Positions 11,503 through 31,342 are shown, numbered from the stretch's first letter. The stretch is 64,000 nt of DNA from Thunnus maccoyii (GCF_910596095.1 NC_056547.1:27097647-27161646), one strand, 5' to 3'. Program-made: numbers and translations. The notes: generated by a model from the letters alone, not told the origin.

Positions 11503-11674
11503 GCAGCATGCCATCCTAAGGACCGGAGCTTATTCATAGCTCTAGGTTCTCCAAGTGCATGCTAGATAATGGGGTGGTCTTTGACTGTTGTGGCCCCTTC
11601 TGCCATAAGCAGCCACTCAACTGTCCTACAGTCCTGTTAGTACAGCAGTCAAAAGTAATTGACATGCTACAAAC
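11503..11674 (+). ncRNA. Candidate H/ACA snoRNA (host intron 4)
   Basis: The first hairpin is closed by AGCATGC with GCATGCT. It has an inner pairing of AGGACC with GGTTCT (one G-U pair) and an upper stem of GAGC with GCTC. The H box AGATAA (11564-11569) follows immediately. The second hairpin includes TTTGACTG with CAGTCAAA. ACA at 11669-11671 is followed by three nucleotides, as expected. At about 170 nt it is longer than the usual 130 nt. The target is not assigned. Confidence 0.75.
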
Positions 11675-11817
11675 ATGTTTAGTGAATCTAATAGAATTTA
11701 TTTCTTGTAGGTATAAATCTGCCCAGGTTCTTCAGGCTGACCTTGGGGCTGCGTGGGTTCTCCATATTCCTGGTCTGACGGTATGTAAACACAATTATCA
11801 CAAATGGCTTTATAAAA

Positions 11818-11888
11818 CTGATCCATGATGACCACTTACTATAATGAGGACTGTTGGATGAAGCTTGCGGATATGGGACTGAGATCAG
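11818..11888 (+). ncRNA. C/D box snoRNA (host intron 5), predicted 28S guide
   Basis: C box TGATGA (11826-11831) and D box CTGA (11879-11882) are enclosed by a 6-bp terminal stem (CTGATC with GATCAG). The element before the D box, TGCGGATATGGG, is fully complementary over 12 nt to CCCAUAUCCGCA in 28S rRNA, the conserved segment just 5' of GCAGGUCUCCAAGG. The D+5 rule predicts 2'-O-methylation of the A after CCC. The rRNA sequence is recalled, so the match should be confirmed. Confidence 0.88.
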
Positions 11889-12167
11889 CCTTACACTTAA
11901 TGTGTTCTGAGAATGCTCTTGAATTGCACTTAATGGGTTTTTTGTTTCTCCAGGTCCAGTGGTGTGTTGGCGTCAAAGACTGGGTGAACTGCTGCAGGCG
12001 GTCCACAGTAAAGTGGCTGTGCATATGCCAACATCAGAGTTCTTCACTTAACTCTGAAGCATAAGCATGTTTTGATGTGGGAGTAACAAGTTTCTCAATC
12101 TTTCCAGTCAGTAACTGCAGATGCAGTCATATTGTCAAATGTATAGTGTTTCACTGTCATTGAATGT

Positions 12168-12173
12168 AATAAA
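12168..12173 (+). terminator. Poly(A) signal of the snoRNA host gene
   Basis: AATAAA on the plus strand in the last host exon. The transcript end is expected 10-30 nt downstream, meeting the 3' end of ctps1. Confidence 0.7.
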
Positions 12174-12203
12174 CTGACAAAACAACTTATTGGAATCCCT
12201 CGT

Positions 12204-12209
12204 TTTATT
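12204..12209 (-). terminator. Poly(A) signal of ctps1
   Basis: TTTATT on the plus strand reads AATAAA on the minus strand, about 440 bp past the ctps1 stop codon. It implies a short 3' UTR (about 12190-12651) that converges with the snoRNA host gene. Confidence 0.65.
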
Positions 12210-12651
12210 CCATCTTACACTTTTTCAAGGAAAATTAAACATGTTTTTTGCATAAGCTGAAAGTTTTTTAGCTCCATGTAACAGTAATTACAATAAGGCC
12301 ACATAGTACAGCTGTCAATGTGTACAAAGTTTTTGATAGTGGTACTGGCATCACAGAGGCAGCCAAATATCAATTCCTGAGCCTCAGTATGAAGATTCAG
12401 ACTACATGTAAAAGCAACAATTCTCCAAGTTCATCCAGGACTGGAACTCCAAAAACAGACAGCTTGTTATAGTCAGTACCATATCACAGAAAAATCTGCC
12501 CTGATCAGTGGTCCAACATCATTTCAACTCCAGTTTTGTCTGCAACATAAGGGAGAGGGGAAAGTGGTACTAACTTATTGTGCAAAGGACACTTTAATTA
12601 AAGTGATCAACATTAAGTGAAACAATTGTGTAAAACTTTGTACCTCTGAAG

Positions 12652-20734
<8,083 letters not shown>

Positions 20735-20750
20735 CATTGTGCTCTGGTGT

Positions 20751-22154
20751 CTGGAGACAGATGATGGATTCAAATCAAACAGGAGACCATGCAAAACTGT
20801 TCTCATCGTTGTACTGTGCAAACAAACTACACATTCAAAAGTGAATGTGAAGCTGACACATTCTCAACAGAAACTAACAATTACATTTTACCTCCGGAGC
20901 TTTCATCCACATCTTGTGGTCCTCATCAGTAGTTACAATCCACCCCCCCTCCCATACATGACTCCATCTGCTAGGCCACATAATGTGGCTGAAAGCCCCG
21001 ATAATAATCCAGTGGTTGTGCCTTGAGTAAAATAATTTATCATTTACAAATACATTATCTTGTATTGTATATTAAAATATTATCTAAAAAACAAATGCAT
21101 TATCTTGTTGGGCTATTGTCCTAGATTACATTTTCCTTGGTACAAAAGGTATATTGAATATAGAATATATAAAGAAAATACGCTTGTGAATGAAACATAA
21201 TACTTAATTCACATACATGACAGCAACTAATTAAACTGGGCTATGGCTTACATTAAGGGCAGAGAATATTTCTGTAAAGACAATTTAGCTATTTAATTAA
21301 CCACAACAATGGCTAAACCTCCATGTCCTCCTTGTTCCACAACGTGGACCCCATGAATTGTTAGACCCAATTATACAATGAAGGTTTACCTCCTAAAACC
21401 ACTGGTCTATTAACCCAATAAAACCTCGAAGGTCACCAGATTTAACAAGTTTTTGTAAAAGTCTGTTGAACGTTTTCCATCCTTCCCGCAACTCATTACA
21501 AAGCATGGCACATGTAGCGCGCTTGGTTACACACACAGCACGGCCCGGGCGGATGGGAAATTCTAACTTCGATTATGCACGGACATCACAAATTAGCACA
21601 CCGCCTGCCCGGGTTACCGCCGTGATTAAAGTAAACGGGACAAAAGTAACATGGCCAGTACAATTAGCTTCAGGCTAACTATTCGGGAAAATATTGGTAT
21701 ACGACAGTAATTATCAGACTGTCCCTCTTACCGGCCGCGGTGGAAAACAGACACATGTTACGCTGGCTGAACCAAGTGATACTGCTGTGTTTAAATATAA
21801 AGGTGCTAACATGCTCCCCATTTTTAACAAACAGGTCAAGCTAGCGGGCTTACAGATGGCATTCAAAATAAAAGCCAAGTTAACTACTCACTATATTTAA
21901 TGTGAAACAAACGCGTAACAAAACTATCCTGAAGTTGCAGACAGTATTATCTACTCCTCTTAAAGTTACCAGAGCATTGCTGAAATATAATCAGTTATTG
22001 TAATATACTGCTACTTTCCAGCGCATGAATTTTATTTAGACTTTCTTTGCCGGAAGTCATACTTATTCATTGTTTTCTAGCTTGTAGCTAAAATAACTGT
22101 ATTTGCTAGCTCGACAACTAGCCCCCCTTATAACAGAATTACATTTCAACTCAC
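20751..22154 (-). other. ctps1 first intron
   Basis: An acceptor CTCCAG lies just before 20750 and a donor (GGTGAGTTG on minus) at 22154, so this is the intron between the leader exon and the ATG exon. Open frames on the plus strand at 21.4-21.9 kb have no recognisable domain and look like chance. Confidence 0.55.
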
Positions 22155-22300
22155 CAAAATATTCCTTCCTCTCCAAACAAATTCTGAACGACTGAAACGG
22201 CTCACAGGGCCCTTTTCTGAGACGAGATTTCTATCCAAACAGCTTTAGCTCCTGTGTTTCTCCTGAGCTATCCATCCACACATTGACTCCGCACGTGTAT
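22155..22300 (-). other. Probable non-coding first exon and promoter of ctps1
   Basis: A consensus minus-strand donor (TTTTG then GTGAGTTG) ends this block, and it is the nearest good candidate for the leader exon upstream of the ATG exon. The 5' limit is a guess. Confidence 0.45.
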
Positions 22301-23277
22301 GTAGCACGACTCAGCTGCAGCAGCACATCATTCACTACACAGTGCTACCCTCAGGACTTCCGCAGTACTGGCAACCTCGTTACTTTCTATGGGTTTAGTA
22401 TTATTTCCATAGTGATGCCACTAACACCATACCTATAAGACAAAACAAAATTATATTGACAATAACACATAACAATAACAATCGCATCAACCCAGACAAC
22501 ACCTACAGCACCATAGATAATAACAAATAACCTGCCCAGTCAATGCTTTGCGACAAATGCAGATGCAAGACGATAAACCACCCTAATGCAATACAAAGCT
22601 AAAATAAATAAATAAATAAATAAATAAAATTAGCTAGTAGCCCCAAAAGAATACAACACCATGCTACAAAAGAAGGGGGAAAATAACAAAATAAAGAAAA
22701 AGTCAATTGCCTCCACAAGAAATCCTTATATTTTATATTAATCAATTGAGCTTCTTTCATATATAATTAAGAATCTGATACATATAAAGGAAAATTTGAC
22801 AGACAGTTGGTCAATCCTGCAAGCAAGGTATTTTCAATCGCCTGTGGTACATAATTTAAGAAAGAAAAAAAAAATCACTGCCAGTCAGGTCTGCAGACAG
22901 CCTCTCAAGAGGAGGAATCCTAATTATTATTATCCCACATATTAACTGCAGGAGGTTCAGACTCAATCCATTTAAGTCATATACATTTCCTCGCAAGTAA
23001 CAGAAGTTTCCCCAAAAGTTTAAATTCAGTTTTATTTGGGTCTAATGTCCCATTATTAACATGAAGGAGAAGAAGGGATGGATGAGCCACTTAAAAAAAA
23101 AAGTTTTATTTATTTTTCTCTATATTTGGAATTTGGTTGCCATCACCAAACCCTGTTGTGGAAAGATATTTTTCTAGCAGTATTTAACTGAGGTTAAGGT
23201 GAACTGTTGTATGTGGTGATCTTAAATTACTGCTGTTTATATGAAACATGAAGCTGCAGAATTTATGCTACTATACA
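22300..23277. other. Intergenic AT-rich DNA with an (AAAT)n run
   Basis: No gene seen. An AAAT microsatellite of about 7 units lies at 22602-22630. Confidence 0.7.
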
Positions 23278-23801
23278 TACAGACGAGTGACCAAATGGTG
23301 TTCATCCCTCCAGAAGAGTTCCTGAGGCTTGTAGAATCAATGCCAAGGCTGAGGAACACCATTCTACAAAAAGATATTCCCTCATTTGGTGTTTTGATGA
23401 TGGTGATGGAGAGCGTTGTCTAACACGTCAGTCCAAAATCTCCCATAGGTGTTCAGTAGGGTTGAAATCTGGTGACTGTGAAGGTCATAGCATATGATTC
23501 ACATCATTTTCATACTCATCAAACCACTCAGTGACTCCTCGTGCTCTGTGAATCGGGGCATTGTCATCCAGGAAGAGACCACTCCCATCAGGATAGAAAT
23601 GATTCATCGTAGGATAAAGGTGATCACTTAGAACAACTTTATACTGATTTGCAGTGACCTTCCCTCTAAGGGAACAAGTGGACCCAAACCATGCCAGCAA
23701 AATGCCCCCCAAAGCATAACAGAGCCACCAGATCCCCTCACTGTAGGGGTCAAGCATTCAGACCTGGACCAGTTCTTCCTTTAATTTGTCACCTGTCTGT
23801 A
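23278..23801 (-). mobile_element. Tc1/mariner element, internally deleted, with transposase remnant
   Basis: The ends match in inverted orientation: TACAGACGAGTGACCAAATG on the left versus TACAGACAGGTGACAAATTA when the right end is reverse-complemented. Between them the minus strand encodes the C-terminal half of a Tc1-type DDE transposase. GLFLDDNAPIH carries the second catalytic Asp, [16 protein letters not shown] follows, and then [15 protein letters not shown] with the final Glu of DD34E. The first third of the protein, including the helix-turn-helix DNA-binding part and first Asp, is missing. Two in-frame TGA codons (after NHML and after EILD) break the rest. It is a non-autonomous fossil of 524 bp; an intact element would be about three times longer. 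Confidence 0.88.
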
Positions 23802-23939
23802 TATGCACCATATGTCAAAAATAACATTAAAAAATATTAAAGAAAAAAGTTATTTATTTAAAAGTTATTATATATATTTTTTGATGATAGTGATTTTATC
23901 ATTATTTGTTTATACTGATTCCATGCTCTGCACCACCTA

Positions 23940-24640
23940 CATGCAGTGAGTGGTGGAAGTAGTCAGATCTTTCTTTAGAGGTAAAAGCAGCAACACAATG
24001 TAAAAATACTCCATTAAAAGGAAAAGCCCTGCATTCAAAACTTAACTTACAACACTACGTAAAAGTCCAGAAGTAAAGAAAGTAAAAGCAAAAGTATTCA
24101 TTAGAACAGCCCCTTTCAGAGTGTGATTACTAATGCACTAACATGTAAGCAGTATTTAATGATGCAGTCGAGAGAGATTCATTTTATTTTCTTGAATTAC
24201 TGTTTGTTGATTACTATCTATGACAATTCATCATATTTCATAAACTGTAACTGTGTAGTGTCATGTAAAGTCTTCATATCTCATAACTACAGCAGTAAAA
24301 ACGTGTTGGGAAGCAAAAGTACAGTGTTTGCTTCTGAAATGTAGTGGAAAATATTAACTATCTTAAAGTGCATATACTTCAGTAAAGTACAATTACCTCA
24401 AAACTGTACTACATTTAAGTACATTTAAAACTTTACTTAAGTAAAAGTCTAGGAGTGTCAGCAGCAAGTTGTACGAGTATCAAAAGTCAAGTTACTCATT
24501 GGAACGGCTCCTTTCAGAGTGATATATTATTATATATATAATATGATTGGATTATTATTAAGTGCCTCAAAACTGTTACACTACACTACAATACTTGAAT
24601 ACATGTACTTAAATAAATTCCTCACATCTACTACTTCTTT
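23940..24640. repeat. AAGTA/TAAAAGT-rich dispersed repeat
   Basis: Dense AGTAAAAGT, TTTACTTAAGTA and ACTTAAG motifs with TGGAAGTAGTCAGATC at the start. This is a well-known high-copy teleost repeat. Two halves appear, each containing the phrase CATTRGAACRGCYCCTTTCA (near 24100 and 24500). Confidence 0.7.
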
Positions 24641-25940
24641 CCCTGGTCCATTTACTATAATGAGCACTTGAAGGCAGCACACCAGAGATGTTTTCCATCT
24701 TTGTAACAGCAGGGGGAGCTCACGTTTCATCATGACTATAGAAGAGAGGAAAAGAAGCATTTTCCTCATGTGTAAATGCTTTTAGCCGGTTGATAAAGAA
24801 GAATAAATGTTTGGTTTAGCTTCACACACTGTACCAGGCTTTTATCAGCATCAGACTGTTTTAGCATAGAGCACCTTGCATTGTTCATATCTTATTTCCA
24901 CATGGCAGAGAATCAAAATGTCACAAGTCTTGCAAAAATGATCTGTGTGAAAATGAATTTGTTCACATCTTTCATTTTCTTAAATCCAGGAGGAATAACT
25001 GGCATGCTAGAATAAGCTTAAATGCAAGTGTCAGAGCCACTGTATCCTGACAATAGATGTAACAATGTGTTTAGTGTGAGTCCAGTGATAATGAAAGCTA
25101 CTGCTCAGAAGCGACATAGAGAGGCTGAATTGGTCCTGCAGCAGAAACACTTTAGTGGTCAGAGGCACAGAGATGTTTTCCTGTGGGGTTACAACACACA
25201 GGTTCCTCTTCCTCTCCCTCGCACAAAACAACACTTTCTGCTGCTGTGCTCCATATAATAAATGGCCACAGTCCAAAGTGGTTAGTTACAGTGTACTGTG
25301 GAAAGGTCAATGGCCCTGTGATGCGGATCGCAGTGTATTATCCTCATTGTGCTCAGTGAGATATGAAGTCTAAGCAGGGAGCACTGCTGTCTCAATTTTG
25401 TCAAACTAGGACTCGCTCAGATTAAACAACAACACGACGTCCACATACTGCTGTTTGGATCATCTGCAAGCGGGTTCATTGAGCTCACTGTGTGGGTGAG
25501 CGCAAGCACTGCAAATTAAAATAACAAAATGATGGAGTTAGTGACTGATGGATGACTCACACACAGATAACTGCAGAGCTGACTGATGCTTCTATGTAAC
25601 ACCCCGATCTCTACTTGTGAGTCTTACCAGCCAGCTTAGTTTCTGGAACACAGGGGGGGCTTAATGAGAGTTTTAATTCATTTTTGACCGGAGCTGTGAT
25701 TGAATTAAACTCCCACAGAAGGGCTGGATCCTCTCCTCACCACAAGCCATTTCCTCCTATTAGAGATTTAACAGAAGCAGCAGGCAGGGAGGCAGGTCAG
25801 TCTGAGATGAAACTGACTGTTCTTCCTACATTTTATGGAAACATACTGTATATTCTTACAGACTGTATGTGTCTGCTCTCCTGCTGGTGCAACTTGTGTT
25901 CTCAGCTAATATTTTGATGTAGCTGCAATGCTCCCTGTTG
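24640..25940. other. Intergenic DNA, nothing recognised
   Basis: No exon-like open frame or known repeat with confidence. Overlapping short open frames near 25.0-25.4 kb on both strands look like chance. Confidence 0.55.
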
Positions 25941-25946
25941 CACATT

Positions 25947-26518
25947 TTTAAAGAAACACTTCAATATTTTGAGAAATATGCTACTATTTACTGTCTTATT
26001 TACATTGTGAGTTGGAGTCAGGAAATAATTTGACCAGCTTAGCATAAAGACTGTGGAGAAAACAGCAGACCGGTTATGTGCTGTGCTCAGCTAACTGATG
26101 GCTTGTCATCACAGTGAGATTGCCAGATTTGGTACTCTCATGCCTATACAGCACCGACTGGAACCCACACTGTAGACAGAGACACTGGTGGATAGATAAA
26201 CCTTTACTGCTCGTCAATAGTTATAGCATGTAGCAACTATGTAAAAAAAACACATTGTCATTTTTACATTTCTCTTTTTGTATGGGTTAAAGAAACAAGA
26301 CACAGTGGGTTAATTAGTGTCCTTTAAAGGTGTTGGTAGGCATGTGTTTTCATCTTGGACACAGTCAGGCTAACGGTTTCCTTGTTTTCACATCTTTATG
26401 CAAAGCTAGGCTAAACACATCTTGACTCCAACTCTGTATCTATTGCACAGATGAGATCTTCCCATCTCATTCCTCTCACAGAAAGTGAATAAGTAAATTT
26501 CCCATTCCTTAAAAATAT
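25947..26518. mobile_element. MITE copy (AGCTTAGCATAAAGAC family), degraded
   Basis: The left end TTAAAGAAACACTTCAATAT and right end GTGAATAAGTAAATTTCCCA are loosely inverted copies of each other. The body carries AGCTTAGCATAAAGACTG and AAGCTAGGCTAAACACATC, hallmarks of the family also present at 27.5 and 39.6 kb. Confidence 0.65.
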
Positions 26519-26519
26519 T

Positions 26520-27514
26520 ATACCTTACACAGTGTGCCAGAGGGGTTTTGTCTAAACATAGTGTCCTTCCAAGACATCTTAACTCCAATTTCATGCCCTA
26601 ATTTTAGTTTAAGGATTAATTGCTGTGTGAGTTGAAGAACCCCTTGGGCTTTCACAATTAGGGAACCTCAAAAGTTTCTCAAGGTTTTAGTGATAATAAG
26701 CGTAATACACATGTTGTCACATTTACAATGATGGTGATGGTTGCTGTCATTTGGTGGCCATTTACCCACAACGGACATTTCATGTAAATGAATTTCCATT
26801 TTGCATTTGTGACTAATATACTAACCAGTTATTCCAACAATTGTTACATGGGTTACTTATTGCTCTCTTTCCTTTGAACCAATCTTCTTGCTCAAAGGAA
26901 ATAATGCATTGTGCGGGCAGGTATGTGCAGACCATGTAAGACATTTGTTTGTCATGTTAGTTAACTTCTGCTTCAGCTCCCTGTGAAAGGCATGGGTAGT
27001 ATTAGCATAAATAGCCAGCATGGCTAAACAGAAAAAGGAAAGAAACTCACATTGCATGAACAGAAGCCTATAGTGCCCACACTCATTAAGAAATATGGCA
27101 AAAAAGTAGAGATAATATTATAATAGTTAAGGAGTGTGCCCGGTAAAGTATAAAGCTCCTACTGCCCTGTGGTTCACTATTATTCTTCATGTCACTAGCT
27201 GAGGGAGAGTTGGTTGCTGTTGCAATAAGAGATAGCAGGAGATGGATGGATGGAAAACTAGACACACAGCCATGATATTCAGTTATTGAAAGCTGATACG
27301 GATTCCAATACATTTGTACTGTACTGGATAACCTGTACATATATAATGTCTTTAAATTTGACATTTTTTAAGTCATACAAATCCATATAATCCATCCAAA
27401 ATAAATGCAGTATTGGTTTCAAAACTAGGCAGCTTTTACAAAAACAGGACACTAAAACAGACAACGTTGAAAGCCAAGTATTGAAATCATATAAGTGGCA
27501 AAGCATCTCTAGGA
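26520..27514. other. Intergenic DNA, nothing recognised
   Basis: No gene or complete repeat identified. Confidence 0.55.
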
Positions 27515-28036
27515 ATGAGAAGATAACACCAATCTTATGCCTTTGTTTCTGGAGTCAGGAAATGATTAGCTTAGCTTAGCATGAAGACCGGAAGCTAGGA
27601 GAAACAGTTAGCCTGGTTAATAGACAAAAATACCTACCAACACCTCTAAAGCTCACTAATTAACATATTGTATCTCATTTGTTTAACCCATACATAAAAA
27701 ACTGAACTATTTCTTGGCCAACAACAGCTTCACCAATTCTTGTCGTCACAGTGAGGTTGTCAGGTTTGGTGCATTTTGCCTGTATAGACCAACTGCAGCT
27801 GACCATATTTGGCAACACTTTTTGTCAAAAAATAGTTCCAATAGCTCTGTTCAACAGGAAAAGTCAAGAGCTGTCTCCTCCTACTTCTAGTCATTATGCT
27901 AAGCTAGGCTAAATGCATCCTGATTCAAGGTCTGTAATTAACGCAGACGTGACTTCGATATCGATCTTCTCATCAAGCTCTCGGTAAGAAAGTGAAATAG
28001 CAAATTTCCCCCAAATTTTAACTGTTCCTTTAAAGC
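27515..28036. mobile_element. MITE copy (AGCTTAGCATGAAGAC family)
   Basis: The body reads TTAGCTTAGCTTAGCATGAA, CACCTCTAAAGCTCACTAAT and ATGCTAAGCTAGGCTAAATG. The right end is AACTGTTCCTTTAAAGC, matching the TTAAAGGA terminal motif. The left end is truncated or diverged. It shares structure with 39603-40076. Confidence 0.7.
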
Positions 28037-30035
28037 AAAGCAAAGAGTTTTCAATGATGATTTCATTTGCTTAAGTCAAGTTGAAACATGAAAAGTCTAA
28101 ACAATATCAATTTATACTGGCAATCTCAGATCAGCCCAATCCTGCTGTCTAATCCATCACATTTCATGTGCGTGGTACAAGCCTTATCCCAGTCATCCAC
28201 CGTGAAAAATGTAGATCTGTCTTACTGAAGCTTTAGTAAAAACATGGGGGTTAAATACCATGCTGAAGCTGTTTAGTGCTGAGGACTGCCTTAACATGCG
28301 AGTGTGTGAGCCCACAGCAGAGTAGAGCAGAGCTGTGAAGGGGGATGGGCAGATTACTTACACCATAGTGATGATGTCTCTCTCTCATGTTCATGGTCTC
28401 CTTTCCTGCTCTACACCTCTCTTCCTCATTATGGAACAAGAATTTCATGAATTCTAAATTTATTCATTCTTCATTTACACCTGAAAACAGACCAGCTTTA
28501 ATTAAGATGTAAGGAATTGTGTTTGAAAAGGTGGAAACCAAACTCCTTTGAAAGAACTTAATTTGAAAAGTCTAAATTAACACAGTAATTACAATCTAGG
28601 GCTTTTCAGGTGAAAATTAATGATATTTTAAAGAATTGGTATTCCATGGTGTTCATGTCTTTAGGTGGCCTACACCATAAATTTGGCCATAATTAATAGG
28701 GAAAACTAATGGATTATAGGGATTTTAATGGAGTATTTGCACAGTTTTTATCCCTTTGTACATTGTACTTGTCCTTAATGAAAGTATAAGTGCAGGCTTC
28801 ACCCCAAATCTGGAGTTAATTAATGGATAAAATAATGGATTATAATATATTCAGGAGCTTTAATGGCGTTTCTGCATGTTTTAAGAGTTTTTTAAGGGGT
28901 GACACATTCCTGAACTTTACCAAATAACATGAAATTCATTGTTAAATTTTCAGCTTAATTGAAAAATTAAGATCATTTAAGGTATAAATTAAAAGCCCTG
29001 CACACATTAGCAACACACACGTGTTGTTAGATAATCTGTCTGATTAGACCTCTGATCAGGTTGAGGAGTTATGCTGGAATTACATAAGCTTACTAGACTC
29101 TGTGTTCAAATAAAAATGGTGAATCTGTATTTTTTAAAATTTTGTTCTTTGTCCTGTCTTAACAATTGCAAAAAGCTAACAGGGGAGCCTGTGAGATGGC
29201 AAACAGTCTGTAAACTCCCACACAGTCCTGAGAAGAGGTCTAATCAGGCAAAATAATTAAAATCACCTGTGTGGGTTAATCATGAGGGTGCAGGGCCTTT
29301 GGTTATTAATGGGTATAGTAATGGCATTTGAATGTCAAAATTTAAGGAATACAGTTTCATAGTGCCTTTATTAGTGAAGTTTGTCTGTCCACCCTCAAAA
29401 GCCACTAATCCACCTACAAGAATTGTATTTTTCTGGGTTTATGCCAGTTAACATCAAATTTGGCATGGATGTTTGAGTCTGTCAAATTACTGTCAAAACC
29501 GCAACGCTGTGTGCAAATACCATCACTCACTGATTTCATTTGATGATGTCCACTTTGGGCTGAGGAGCTTGAGCGCAGCACTGTGAGGAAACATTGATTA
29601 CATGACATCATTAACCACATCATTAATGCAACAGCATTTTGAGGGGTGGTGAGGAGGCTTGCAAGCGCAGACCCTGCCTGCCCACACTGTAGTCATCAAA
29701 GCTAAATGTTGTTGCTTTTCTTTAGTCACAAACCTCTCATTTTGCTAACTGGAACATGCAGAATTCAAGTCTGTTTGATGTTTTCTGCCAAATTTAATGT
29801 CTCATGATGGTCTAACCGCTGTTTCTCAGACTTTTAGACACTAACAAGGAGACATTTAAATTGGCAGTAGTCATGCCAATTTTAAATCTGATATATAATA
29901 TTTTAATATTAACCGGTACAGTAAAACATCTTGAAACATGTACTGTGGTTGGAGACACTGGACACTTGGAGGCAATGGTTCACTGGTTTTGTTGGGATGC
30001 TCTGTATTGGTTGCAACACTAGTGCATCAATTCAT
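28037..30035. other. AT-rich intergenic DNA with a weak internal repeat
   Basis: Nothing coding. Two related segments near 28700 and 28830 share TAATGGATTATA and TTTAATGGMGT, suggesting a decayed tandem duplication. The rest is unassigned. Confidence 0.5.
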
Positions 30036-30039
30036 TAAA

Positions 30040-30195
30040 TAATATATCTGCATTCATGTTTTCTGGTTAGTGGATGACAGTTTAAGAGCAGACCAACAAC
30101 AACTAGGTCAAACAACATAGAACAAAGTGGTGGACCAACAGACAGACTTACAGTCAGACATTGCTATCTCCAGTTTTAGCCATGCTAAAAGGGGA
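30040..30195 (+). repeat. LINE-tail-like dispersed repeat fragment
   Basis: AAGTGGTGGACCAACAGACA, then GACATTGCTATC and AGCCATGCTAAAAGG, match the end of the repeat also seen near 58.5 kb (CCAAAGTGGTTGACCGACCA). Confidence 0.55.
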
Positions 30196-30199
30196 ATTC

Positions 30200-31340
30200 A
30201 AGCCTGCAGGCAGTGATGATTTGATACTCAGTTTTTTGGTGGAGTATTCCTTTAATTTAGAAAATTAATCACAAACATAAGTATTGACAGCTCTCAAGTC
30301 GGTCGAACCTTACGCTTCATACTCACTCCCCATCTGTTGATTCTCCAGCATGTGCACGAGCTGTTGAGCTGCCCAGCAAAGATGTAACTGAGCATGTTTA
30401 TATCACAGAAATATGAACCGACACTATAGAGCGCCACACTGGAACAGTCATCAGGCTTTAAGGCTCACTCCTCCACTGCGACTTTTATCTCATTTAATTA
30501 TGCTGAGAGGATGACATCGGAGCAGGGCTTTTGTACACGCTGAGATATCGCTCTGTCATATGGGAACATCAGTGGGCAACTGTACCCCCATGCCTCACAG
30601 ACCGATCTCTCCATCTTCCTCCATTCATTCAGTGGTTAATTACATTACTCGTCTCCCCCCCTGGCCTCAGCAGTGTCAATGGAACAGCTGGGGTTGTTCC
30701 TGGAGCACAGATCCTGGGAAACATAAATCAAAACTCCTCCTGCTGCCATTGATTGAGACAGAGGGAAGGGAAGGGCAAACCCTCCTCTTGTCCTCTTCTT
30801 TATTCTTTAGGACCACATTCATATTCATATAAATATTAGCTGCTGTAGGGGATATGGGGTTTAAATGTCACACACACTGTCCTTGGTTGGGTTATACACT
30901 TGGCCCTGAGAAGTCTGTGTTTGTATCGTTCTTGGTAACATATGTTTTTTCCCCCCATTTGGACTGTCCTGACCATGACCACCCTGCATATCCAGAGCTT
31001 GTCGTCCCCTTGTTGTGCAGCTGGTGAGGGGGAGGCTCCAAACACATCAGTTAAACCTGAAAAACCAGTCCTCCAAACCACAGCCGCAGCCACAGAGGAC
31101 CAACTGAAAGATATATTTAGCAATACAGGATTTTGAAGGTATTATTAGATTTATTTTACCATTAGTTTATATCTTGTGCCAGTATTCAATATTTTCAACT
31201 GTGTTTGAACTGAAGTATTCCAAAAAAGTGTAGTAAATGCTTAAACAATCTGTATCAGTTTTAAGTTGTTTATACCAGCATGGGACACTCTGAAGACTCA
31301 TGGCAGACTGATTAAGGTGGGTTGACACCTTGTTTAAGTG
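30200..31340. other. Intergenic DNA, nothing recognised
   Basis: Short overlapping open frames near 30.5-31.1 kb on both strands lack recognisable domains. Confidence 0.5.
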
Positions 31341-31342
31341 TG

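Larger units (their letters stand above)
10064..12190 (+). ncRNA. Multi-intron snoRNA host gene (SNHG12-like)
   Basis: I infer six exons from GT-AG junctions: ~10064-10130, 10855-10917, 11179-11237, 11415-11467, 11711-11780 and 11954-~12190, ending with AATAAA at 12168-12173. The spliced exons are short and carry no appreciable reading frame. Each of introns 2, 3, 4 and 5 holds one snoRNA candidate, in the order H/ACA, C/D, H/ACA, C/D. The D boxes of both C/D candidates lie 70-80 nt from the 3' splice site, the spacing known for intron-processed vertebrate C/D snoRNAs. The 5'TOP-type start also fits a host gene. The host RNA would be spliced and degraded while the snoRNAs are kept to guide rRNA modification in the nucleolus. 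The adjacency to rab42 and gmeb1 matches human SNHG12 (1p35.3, from memory), but the human snoRNA set is not identical in type, so I leave the symbol empty. Confidence 0.82.

Noticed and set aside
21466-21900. Two frames of about 70 codons within the first intron of ctps1
   Set aside because: No domain, and opposite in strand to the gene.
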